A stretch of DNA of 64,000 nt from Apophysomyces variabilis (taxonomy: Eukaryota > Mucoromycota > Mucoromycetes > Mucorales > Mucoraceae), in the NCBI GenBank assembly GCA_002749535.1, contig MZZL01000380.1:851041-915040 (forward strand). Direction: 5' to 3'. Shown here piece after piece: positions 1 to 10,828 of the stretch (positions are counted from its first letter, which is position 1; each line of letters starts with the position of its first letter). Under the pieces are notes generated by a model that searched no databases, was not told the origin of the DNA, and was given only the letters and a program-made list of their open reading frames with translations. A program made the translations under genes and the position numbers.

Positions 1-1141
1 TATCTTCCGGATGATATTATGGCTATGATCCCAATTCAAAAACCCTGAGCAAACAACTCATATATAGTATTTGGAAGACAGCGATCGATGGTCGCATCAG
101 AATCCTCGTTGAACAACACGCCTTCGTTCGATAGCGGTAAATATGTGCTTGTGGATGAATGGAAACTTTGCATATCCCAGTTCCCCTTTCATGTACACAT
201 AATAATCAAAGCAGACTTGATCTTCGTTAATAGATGGTTCCCGATATGAGAACTCATCGCGTTGAATATTGTTGTGGGAAAGTAGACGTTGAACTAAACA
301 TCTGCTTTCACTAAATTACTGTATCAGGACTCTTTCTTTCAACAACAGCAATATTTAAGAGCAGTCCATGAATGAGATATATGGTAACTGGCGTATGTAA
401 GCGATAAGATGTTGAATAGGCGAACAGATGCGGGATTCAGTGACCTTGACACGTTATCCTTATAGAAATCACCAAGTTCATACAAGTGAAGCGTCTCAAG
501 ACCCTACGCAGCTATAACAGAAGCAAAGATTCTTATACTGGTTGCGAAACATTCAACTGAAAGATCATAGAATGACATCGGCTTTTTGACACGCTTTGCT
601 TGTGCTAACAAATGCAGATATGCTTGCGCTTATTTCGTGTCACCTGTGTGGAGTTCCGCGCTTCCGACCCAACGTATTGGAGGGAGCAATTATGCAGAAG
701 TAACAACAGCAGGAGAAGGTTGGTAAACTACGGGAATGCTACTGCATTCTATGAATTGCAGCTTGGCTGGAATAAGCCAGGTTCCTTAAAGGATCAACGT
801 TGTTCAGCCCGACCCGATCCGCCCCGACTGACAATAAATTTTTCACATGCACGATCGTTGGTACCCGTCTCAAAAACCTGTTGCGCTAATGGCAAGGTCC
901 AATTGACGTTCGTTGAAATACGACGTTTGCCATCAGTAAAAGGCCTAAGTGCCGCATAGTCGGCCCCTTTTGATGAGCGTAAAACTTGTTTACAGTAGCG
1001 CAACACTAGCCGATAAACAGTATCATAATATAATTGCAGTTTAGACCCTGAGGAACCTGCATAGGTTTACACGACACAAATGAAACAATACAGCATAAAG
1101 CATGCGTATTCCATTTAATCCCATTTTTTAAACTCTTTCTT
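1..1141. other. Gene-free stretch
   Basis: Lies downstream of the SDHB stop codon. The longest open frames (612-959 on +, 794-1006 on -) are short, overlap each other on opposite strands and resemble no family I know. No tRNA A/B-box pair, repeat array or splice-linked exon chain was found. Confidence 0.6.
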
Positions 1142-2323
<1,182 letters not shown>

Positions 2324-4150
2324 GTTTGGAAGAGTAGGGAGGGTTTGGTTTAAGGTAGTGGAGTACTCGAAAAAAAACAAACACGGGTTGTGTCAACGAC
2401 CGCCATTTTGAGCGGGGTTTGACGCTTTCCACCCGACAGTGACGTAGATCTAAATATTTGATTGGATGTCTCGTTCTTCTTCCCCACAAACGCCCGAACC
2501 ATCGCTCCGAAATAGGGAAAATGCATCCCGACCGGACAACGGATAGGAGTATCTGGACGACAAAGATATCCCCTCTTTCCAAAAAGCGCTGGTAGATTCC
2601 ATGTTTGAACGCGTATTTATTCCAGTTGCAGTGCGTCTACAACAAAATCATGGTGACTGAAAAGCTTGGACGCTTCGAATACAAAACTCCGAAGGAAACA
2701 CCTGGGATAAAGCGTATTCGTACAATCTTGCAGAAGATCACCTCTTTCGTACCATTGCACAAGCTATTCAAAGCAATTCCAGAGAAAAAATTGAAACAAT
2801 CGCAATTGATACTATCTAATAGATATGCATGTATTTGAACCTTCTAACCCTGACTTTTTGATCGTGTTTTTATCAAAGACCAAAAAGAGGCAAAAATGCA
2901 GAAGACGTAGATAGGGAAAGACTCTATCTAAAGTAGCAGCAATTACTATGAAGGAAAAAACGCTGCTCAAAGGTCTGTTAAACCGTCCAGATAACGATTG
3001 CCTATGGTGATCTCGTCAAGAATAGCACCATAGCTACTTCACTAGGGAGACAGGATTCTATTGAAAGCATTGATGCATCTATTTACCTCATCTGTGTCAC
3101 GTCTCGTCTATTGCAATACACTTAAAAATGCATTTTTAACACCAATCTGAGATACTGCTGGCCAATAATGAAACTTCTACGCGAAAAATTAATTCCTTGT
3201 CCTACTTAAGTTCTATGTCCTCGAAAATCCTGCATAACGTGACCAAGGTAAATCCGCTTATCTTATTCCATGCAATATGAAGATACCAGTTATCAAGGAG
3301 AATCTCGTTGAAGATTTTCCACAGTAGAATGTAAACTTATAGTCTTTCATGTTCCATAATATGGGAAAAGTGGAAAAAAGTCGTAGCGGGCGTCGACCGT
3401 TTGGACTACTGCTTTACGCTTTTCGGTGGTCAAAAACTGTCATCCAGGTTGAGCAAAGCGCACTGACAAGTTGCGGATACCTAACGGCTGGTGATGGTTT
3501 TTCCATCAATTCTGTTTAAAACAGATAGCTCTATTGTCTTTAGCATTAGGAAGAGGGACCGTGGAAACCAAATAAAATTGTTTATCCTGCTAACGTGCAT
3601 GTGAGAGGATGCAAGAAGTTGGCGAACCTGCCCCATGCTATAAAGGTTTTCGCACGCAAGTTGATGAAAAACCGTTACGTGTTCGATGAAGGAATAGTAC
3701 GCATTGTTTATCAGTCGCCATAAGCGAGAATATTTGATTGGATCTTAATTGTGCACTAATCCTCTATGGGCTTTCCTGGTTCGAAGCATGAGCAAATTAA
3801 CTGTATCTTCTTTGTTATGTAAGGACGCCTGACTGGGAAAATCCATGTGTTGCACAGCTTTCGCATTGTCTGCTGCACGTCTGACTATGACGTTCTAGCA
3901 TCAACTACATTTATGGATCAATTACGAAGAAGGATGATTCTAGCTCTATACAGATATTCCCCCCAGTTAGCTGACCAGAATCAAACTGTGCAACCTTCGA
4001 AAATCTCATTAAGACAGTCATTGGCACCTCGCCATCAACTTATATTGTATTTCGAACACTTTAGCCGACAAGGTCTTTCTTTCTTTTTTTTTTTTTTAGA
4101 AAATAAAAAGTTTGTTTATAGATCGTACTATTTACAAAGATTTACAACCA
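2324..4150. other. Gene-free stretch with one exon-like frame
   Basis: About 1.8 kb between the 5' end of SDH2 and the 3' end of the Atos-type gene. It should hold the SDH2 promoter; the first 100 bases upstream of the ATG are mixed sequence with no clear TATA box. An open frame at 3561-3731 follows an AG acceptor-like site and reads 57 codons without a stop, but it resembles nothing I recognise. Other frames (2605-2838, 3847-4233) are unsupported. Confidence 0.5.
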
Positions 4151-5950
4151 TCATAGCTTTTGCAGAAAACTCAGATCAGTTGTTGTTAATGGTGTGTATA
4201 CTGGTTCTTTCGGCCCTTCACACACAACTTTAAGACGCTCCTTTGAATCTGCTATTCGATTTGCAAACACAACGCGAATGTGTTTGTACAAGTAAACTCG
4301 CTTTTTTTCAGTCCTACAAATTTGGATATGAATTGCGTATCGCAGATGATCTTTGCCATCATGTGTCGCGTACGATTTCTGGCGCAGGAACGTTTTGGTG
4401 TTGCGCGGCATGTCTGACACATCATATGGGACTAAAAACAATTTCACTGCTGTCTTGTTCGGGTTCTTGATAACGATCTGTAATTGACCTCTCGGCGGCA
4501 AGCGGTACTGGGTGATATCGACGCTGCCTACGTAGGGTGTTGGTAGCTCATCTTCTTTCAGCTCGTAAAAAAACGCAGGAAAGACAATAGAAAGATGAGG
4601 AGGACATTTCAATGATGGTTTACAGTCACCATAACCAAGCACACCGATCTGCGCATGGAAAGTAATAGGCTTGGAAGGCATAGTAGACATGCGACCGCTT
4701 AACAGGGATTCCTCATAGCTACCCACAAGGCTACCGTAATGCTCTCCTCCCACCAACGAATTTCGCCGATAGCTTGTAGACTGTTTACGGGGGACCGATA
4801 GAGTCGATGGGGAAGTGGAATAGGCAACTGCTCGGAGACCACCATGGCCGTGATAATGGGTATATTGCATCCTTGGTGATGGTATCGGCATCGCATACGC
4901 ATGGGTACTATCAAGTTCATCATCCATCCATCGATCAATATGATCGGTAGAATGAGCGTCATGTTCTATCTGATCATCTTCCTCTTGTTGCATAGCAGAT
5001 AGTGACAGACGTGATAAACGGCGCATGGCAATAATTGGTACCGCTGCAGATTGTGAATTATGGTGATTACTATGATGGTGAGTATGTAAGATGTTGTTGC
5101 TGTGTTGATGCTGTGATGTATGGTGCTGGTAATGATGATGATGGTGCTGATGGTGATGGTGAGGATGGAGAGTCATAGCCTCAATAGGTTCATGATGTTG
5201 CAGCCTCCATGAGTGGGGCAAAGGCAAATCACTTTTCCGTTTGCTACTGATTTCCAGACGATCTTCGAAATGCTTATGCAGTTCGGTGTGAGTATCCTTG
5301 ATCTGTGCTTCGTCCGGTGTCACTACGACCGACTTATGCGACTCAGACAGTGAAGCACGGTCCTTGGTGTAACCTGCTGTGTTTTCGTCGAACATTACGT
5401 CCAATTGAACCCGACCAAGATGTTCAAAGTTAGCAGCCTGGAATTGGTGAATTTTAAGCTGTGCGTCCGACTTAAACTCTGCTGCATCACACTCAATGGA
5501 AGAACAGCGGTAACCATGCTGCGATCCATTATCAGCCAAGGTGATAATGAAGCGAACATCTGATTTTGACAATTCTTTTCGGACCAATAGAGTGTGTAAT
5601 GGCATGAGCCAGGTGTAGGAGTAAACGGCTTGCAGTAAAAGAATGATATCCGTCATATCCTTTGAACCGGAGAGATTATCCATGGGTTCAGATGTCATCT
5701 TCCATTTCTCCAGCAGTGTTTCCGTATCGTTAAGGACGATATAAATGACCAGCTTTAAACCATTTGTTTTCCAGGTCTGGGGTATGTGATCGTCTGTAAT
5801 GGCAAGGCAGCATTGATCATGAGATTGCAAGCACTTGTGTTCGGAGCCGACTCTTGAACGTAGAATGATTTGCACTAGTTTCGCTATGACATCACTAATG
5901 GCGATCGGTGCTGGCTGCGAGAGATGATCAGGTTTTACAAGGATGGGCAT
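4151..5950 (-). CDS. Atos (FAM214)-type protein with Atg13-like HORMA N-terminus
   Basis: Single-exon gene, 599 aa. The C-terminal part (about 410-577) is the Atos/FAM214 family signature: GSYEESLLSGRMSTMPSKP, then QIGVLG, CPPHLSIVFPA, PYVGSVDI, a QLQIVIKNPNKTAVKLFLVP block, and finally RVYLYKHIRVVF with PKEPVYTPL. The family's function in fungi is unclear; animal Atos proteins are linked to transcriptional or nuclear regulation. The N-terminal 140 residues look different: KLVQIILRSR, KLVIYIVLND, LLEKWKM and ILLLQAVYSYTWLMPLH follow the order and spacing of the Atg13 HORMA domain (VLERW, AI-LFRSL-SY-RLLPA). A His-rich tract spans about residues 262-297. Pro/Ser-rich, likely disordered sequence joins the two halves. 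The Atos assignment is firm; the HORMA reading is inference from pattern only. Confidence 0.85.
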   Translation of the reverse strand: MPILVKPDHLSQPAPIAISDVIAKLVQIILRSRVGSEHKCLQSHDQCCLAITDDHIPQTWKTNGLKLVIYIVLNDTETLLEKWKMTSEPMDNLSGSKDMTDIILLLQAVYSYTWLMPLHTLLVRKELSKSDVRFIITLADNGSQHGYRCSSIECDAAEFKSDAQLKIHQFQAANFEHLGRVQLDVMFDENTAGYTKDRASLSESHKSVVVTPDEAQIKDTHTELHKHFEDRLEISSKRKSDLPLPHSWRLQHHEPIEAMTLHPHHHHQHHHHHYQHHTSQHQHSNNILHTHHHSNHHNSQSAAVPIIAMRRLSRLSLSAMQQEEDDQIEHDAHSTDHIDRWMDDELDSTHAYAMPIPSPRMQYTHYHGHGGLRAVAYSTSPSTLSVPRKQSTSYRRNSLVGGEHYGSLVGSYEESLLSGRMSTMPSKPITFHAQIGVLGYGDCKPSLKCPPHLSIVFPAFFYELKEDELPTPYVGSVDITQYRLPPRGQLQIVIKNPNKTAVKLFLVPYDVSDMPRNTKTFLRQKSYATHDGKDHLRYAIHIQICRTEKKRVYLYKHIRVVFANRIADSKERLKVVCEGPKEPVYTPLTTTDLSFLQKL

Positions 5951-6740
5951 AATCGCGGTTTCATTTGAGAAAGAAGAAGAAGAAAAAAACTTTTTCGGTG
6001 AAAATTCATTATGAAAGCATTACCGGTGGGACACAACAGTCTCTGAGGCTGAATATGAAATTCTGCATCCGACGCGATCCGTCCGTTGTGTACCGTAACT
6101 CCATTCCCCTTTATGGTGTATCAATAGTAAAAGGTGCTATCTTCCTGCCATACCCCATCTTTTGGATTATAAATGTGTTCTATAGACAAAAACTCAATTT
6201 CGCCCTGATACTTTTTAGTTACTACATCTAATAGCCAGCATCTTTCTTTTCTTAATACATTGTTTACGGACCTCTGCAGCACTCTAAAGTATCCACTATC
6301 TCGATATCTGCTGTTCTTATCTCCCCCTCTCTCTTGTTTTCTTTTTTTTTGGATAGTACTGTGTTTTTCATATTTGTCTGCGCATTTTCTATTTCTCATT
6401 TGCGGACTGGGAATCAAGTTTTTTCAAAGTAGCGCAAAATATAATTCAATAAACAGTAGAAACACTGAGAACGATAAAAGACTAGTATGACATTTATGGA
6501 ATGTCGTGTGTATTATTGCTTACCCCAACCACTAAACCATTCCAGTTCGGAGTGATCAGCAGCAGGAACATTTTTAGCCCATTGGTGTCATTTCTTTAGC
6601 GCAATATTAGCAAAAAATGACTCATATTCAGAATTTCTCTATTATATTGTAGAATAAATACGGAAAAGAAAAATCATGGCTTCCGTCTTATGCAATAAAT
6701 AAAATAAGAAAAAAAAAGAGAAGTAAGGATGGAGTATATG
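5951..6740. other. Intergenic spacer
   Basis: Between the 5' end of the Atos-type gene and the 3' end of the Arf-like gene. It contains A/T-rich tracts and a few short frames with no coding character. It should carry the Atos-type gene's promoter (the first 100 bases above 5950 are A-rich) and the Arf-like transcript's 3' end. Nothing else was seen. Confidence 0.6.
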
Positions 6741-8301
6741 TCACAGTACTTGATAATCAATCCGTAACCCACTGCCTTTGAGAGCCAGGGCGGATGATTT
6801 AAATGCGTTGGGTAAAGGTTTTTTATCGGGAGGTATAAACTCGGTAGAAGCCTTTTCGGAATGGTAAATCTTGGGAGAATAATAGGTTTTCCATGCTTCG
6901 TTATCCCACAACTCAGGGCATCGCATCAGAAAGGCCTCAAACCCATTATCCTCGCCTTCCAAAACGGGGTGTCTTAGCAGTGCAAAGGATACCATTTGAA
7001 TCCAGAACAATGTCTGCGTCTCGGAATACTCTATAGATTGATGTATAAGTTCTTGTGGACGCCGCAGACTTGCTTCACGTAGTGTGTCCTGTTCCATCAG
7101 TTCGATTCCTCGTAATATCGTTCGTAAATTATATAATAACCGCTTTGTATGACCTCCACCCTCATCTCTGATGGTTAGATAGGCAATCCGCAATAAAGAA
7201 TAATGGTCAAAGAAAAGCAGAGACTTCCCCTGGTTAAACCAGCTCTGAAATTCATGGTCGCTGAGATGGTATGGATTGGGAACTTCCTCCCAGGGTGTCA
7301 CTGGCATTCTCGCTTGGGGATGAAAATCCCTCAAGTATTTTTTGTGCTGCTCCGACGTCCGGTTACTACTGCTGTTATCATCCGAAAATTCAAGTGACTG
7401 CCGCCGTAGACTACCGGACCGTCGTGCAGACCTTGCAGTTATCGTCGAGAGAGAGGTGGAAGACGGAAGTGAAATCGAGCTATGGCTGTGTTTGGCGGTT
7501 GCCTCCCTGAAATCCAGCTTCTGAGAGACATAATCCAACACCTCGTCAACCTGTCCCGATAGGGCGCTGCAAGGGAAAATCCGCCAATGATGACCTTGGA
7601 GGGCTTCTCTGAGCGCATGGTCCTTTACCCACAGCTGTCCAATATCTTGCACGTCCAACGCTCCAGGCGCGTCCGTCTTATTAACCACTGTGACAACAAT
7701 GGCATCCTCAAGTTGCTTGGAAAATCGTTGCAAAACCCACAGAAGATTCTCTCTTGCCTTGTCTGCCACTGCAACATCATTTTGTGCCACCGCATCCAAA
7801 AAATAAATCAATACCTTGGTATTGTTCATGTAATTTAGAGCTGCGCTAATTTCTGGACAGCGAAAAAGAGAAGAGCAAAGATAAAAGCCATTCAATCCAT
7901 GCATTCTGATACTGCATACGCTGAGCTTCATTTTGCTTACCTGAGAACTCCCATATCTCGAATGAAAATCGTCGGAAAGGAATCACTTCCACATTGTGGG
8001 ATTCTGTAGGTAACACATCAAAGACTTCATCAGGCTAAATAGCCTTCGATGAGGTTCTCCCCTTTTTCATCCTGATTTTACCTGGCCTGCGCAATGCTTA
8101 AAATATAACTTATAGAGGAAAGTGGTTTTTCCTGAACCTCGTGCACCAAGAATACGAACCGGTATATGACCTTTTGGTGTAGAAGAAAGAATCGGGATCA
8201 GTCATGAGCTTGGCTGGATCTCGTCTATTACCTTCTTCATCAGTTGGATGACTAGGCTTGTTTGCCCACAATTGCGTGAACATGCCGGAAAATCTCTTCA
8301 T
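6741..8301 (-). CDS. Arf/Arl-like small GTPase with long C-terminal extension
   Basis: Exons are 8301-8232, 8170-8082, 8034-7941 and 7852-6741, giving 454 aa; all junctions are GT-AG and in frame. The N-terminal 200 residues form an Arf-type G domain. The P-loop GARGSGKTT is at residues 32-40, followed by a switch-like stretch containing SHNVEVIPFRRFSFEIWEFSG. NKTD supplies base recognition and CSALSG is the G5 element. The G3 motif reads WEFSG, where Arf proteins have WDxGG, so nucleotide hydrolysis or switching may be altered. The last 240 residues (rich in Ser at first, then a conserved-looking helical region beginning PWEEVPNPYHLSDHEF) match nothing I recognise. An N-terminal amphipathic or myristoylation signal is not evident. 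Role is probably in membrane traffic by family analogy; this is inference. Confidence 0.85.
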
Positions 8302-9514
8302 GGCAAATGGAGAGAAGGGAGATATAAGACTTTTTTTTTGGCGTCTTTTATCAGAAAGGAAACTTGTTAATGAAGCTGTCTATGAATTCAAAAGCTTTGT
8401 GTGACAGTCGCCACCCTGCATTAAACCACTATACGCACAAACAGGAACTCCTCTTCTCCCCTCTTTGTCACCCCTCTTTCTATTAACATGATCTCTCTAC
8501 TGGGCAGGATGTGGACGCACGTACTCACATACATAAATACTATAATTGTACCCATTTCTAGAAGCTGAAGTGCAAAGCAAATGATAGCTAAGGCACACAC
8601 GATCCAGTCATGTACGTGCTTCTGTTTGCTTGATATCATTGATTGTCAGCATCTCCTATTGTTTTTAAGGATCATATCATGTGAAAATCATAAAGATATA
8701 TCTATTTCTAATTGTTGCCCCAAGTTGTCTATGATACAATAATCCGTCGAGTGGATGCAACCAACAGTAGCCAGTATGCGAAAGAGAGATTCATTTCAAA
8801 GGCAGTAGAGTTTCAAAAACATGTGCATTATGAGTATCCATAGTCCAATCTACTTATATCCAACCTTAGCGTATTGACCGCGGATATCAATGCAGGCTCC
8901 TTATCCTTATAAAAGTCCGTTCATAATTATATCTTGTTGTTCACTGCTTCTCTTATCTATGGCTTCTATCCATTTGTGCTATACCAACGCCAAGATAGTG
9001 ACTACATCTTGAATATTGGCAGATCAATCAGCCCGTCGCATTAAGACGACAGGTATCATGTGCCTGCTGCACAACAATGCCAAATTACACCTAATATGCA
9101 ATGTTAGTCCCGGGTTTAGATTGGATTGGCAGAGCACTCAGAAATAAACCTTGAATCATATATCAAAACAATGCGAACAGCTTTAATTACACTCTGTATG
9201 AGCTTTTGTGGAACATTAGCTTTTATTAAGGAAAGTTGCATGCAAGGGTATAAAGTCAACTAGATTTTTCTATGCAATAGATTTTGTGAGGGAATTGTAT
9301 ACAATTGCTAACATAAGACCTAGATCATGGTGTAACCCATTCAGCCGCTGTAGTGCTACCAAATGCAGGCACGAGAAGAAACCTCGGAATGTTCACCCGT
9401 AGAGTTCGGACGCCGCAACGAAGTAGTGGCTTATGAGATCAGACCACACTTGTTCTTTTTTTTTTAACCCTCGCTAGTCTTTTTTTGGTCTTCTTTTCTT
9501 ACTTGTTTAAACTG
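8302..9514. other. Divergent intergenic region
   Basis: 1.2 kb between two divergent starts (Arf-like on - and SLC35F-type on +), so it carries both promoters. CT-rich and T-rich tracts lie just upstream of each ATG (8330-8340; 9455-9490). No coding or RNA feature could be supported. Confidence 0.55.
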
Positions 9515-10828
9515 ATGGAGAACACGAAAAAGACGTGGAAAGAGCGCTTGGCTTTCCTGAAGGATCCACGTTTTTTGAAGGTTTTATTCCTCGGGCAGTG
9601 TAAGTGTACCTGATCTTGACCATGATGAGCCACCATGAGTTTACTGATCCGCTCATATTAGTGCTTTCTTTGTGTATAACGGGAACTAATGTAACTACAA
9701 CCATCCTGAGCAACAAGTTCGCTTTTGCCGCACCGACGAGCCAGACTTTTCTTAATTAGTAAGTTACCGTCAGCCCCACCTCCTGGAAAGTATCAAGGCT
9801 TACACACGTTTTGCAGTGCTTGTCTGGCCATTGTGTATAATAGCTATGCTATCTATAAGCGAGGTATCCGTGGCTGGCTTTTGCAATTCTGGCGTAGGGG
9901 TATCTGGTGTAAGTAGACAAACACAGACAAAAGGAATGATTTGTATATAACCGATTTTGGTAGATTTCATTTTGGGTTTCATTGATGTGGAAGGCAACTA
10001 TTTCGTTGTGAAGTCATTCCAGTATACATCCATGTTATCTGCTATGTTACTTGATTGCTGGAGTACGCCCGTATGTATGATCCTGTCATATATCTTTCTC
10101 AAGGTCCGGTATCGTTGGGTTCAATACGTCGGTGTCTTTATCGCACTGTGCGGTCTTGGCATGCTCGTTGGTAGCGATGTCATGACTGGTAAGAACTACG
10201 CCGCCACCGATCCTGTGAAAGGTGATCTGTTCTGTATTCTTGGCGCAACACTTTACGGATTGTCCAATGTGGGCGAAGAATTTATGGCCCGTAAACATCC
10301 ATTGTACGAAGTCATCGGCATGTTTACGTTTTTTGCCACCTTTATCAACCTTGTTCAGATTGCGATTCTCGAGCGCAGCGAACTTGCCACCTTTAATAAC
10401 CATCCGGAAGCCATTGGCATGATTGTGGTCTATACCGTCTGTATGTTCACGCTGTATTCCCTTGCCCCTGTTATGTTCCGCTTGGGCAGTGCCCTACTCT
10501 ACAACCTTTCCCTGTTGACAAGTGATTTCTATGGTCTTATCTTCGGTCTGGGTTTGTTCGGTTACCAGGTAAGCATAGACTTATTGATGCCGAAGCATGC
10601 TACTAATTCGATGCATAGGTAACCTTTCTCTACCCAATTGCCTACGTTGTCATCATTGTCGGTATCGCTATTTATCATATCTTTCCCGCGCCAGTTCCGG
10701 CAATGGGCACCTTCGATAAAGAGAAGGCTGAAAAAGAACGTCGTGAGCTGTTGGGATTACCTGTGGATGACCTGGAACATCAGCATACTCCAGTAGACGA
10801 GGTCGTCGCTGCAGATGAAAAGGCATAA
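9515..10828 (+). CDS. SLC35F1/F2-type solute transporter (DUF914, EamA fold)
   Basis: Exons are 9515-9599, 9662-9758, 9817-9908, 9964-10568 and 10619-10828, giving 362 aa with all phases consistent. It is a multi-span (about ten helices) drug/metabolite-transporter superfamily protein. Family landmarks are FAAPTSQTFLNY near residue 55, the ILGFIDVEGNYFVVKSFQYT segment after the third intron, LLDCWSTPVCMILSY, RYRWVQYVGV and GEEFMARKHPLYEVIGM. The C-terminal tail is charged (EKAEKERRELLGLPVDD) and probably cytosolic. Related human and yeast-type proteins sit in Golgi, ER or vacuolar membranes; the substrate is not known from sequence. The start chosen is the first ATG after a pyrimidine-rich stretch, and it puts MENTKKTWKERLAFLKDPRF just before helix 1, as in relatives. 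Confidence 0.92.

Noticed and set aside
612..959. 115-codon frame near the window start
   Set aside because: No recognisable motif, and an overlapping frame exists on the other strand; it is not joined to exons.
3847..4233. 128-codon plus-strand frame overlapping the 3' end of the Atos-type gene
   Set aside because: Contains a poly-Phe run from a T tract and overlaps the end of a strong gene on the opposite strand.
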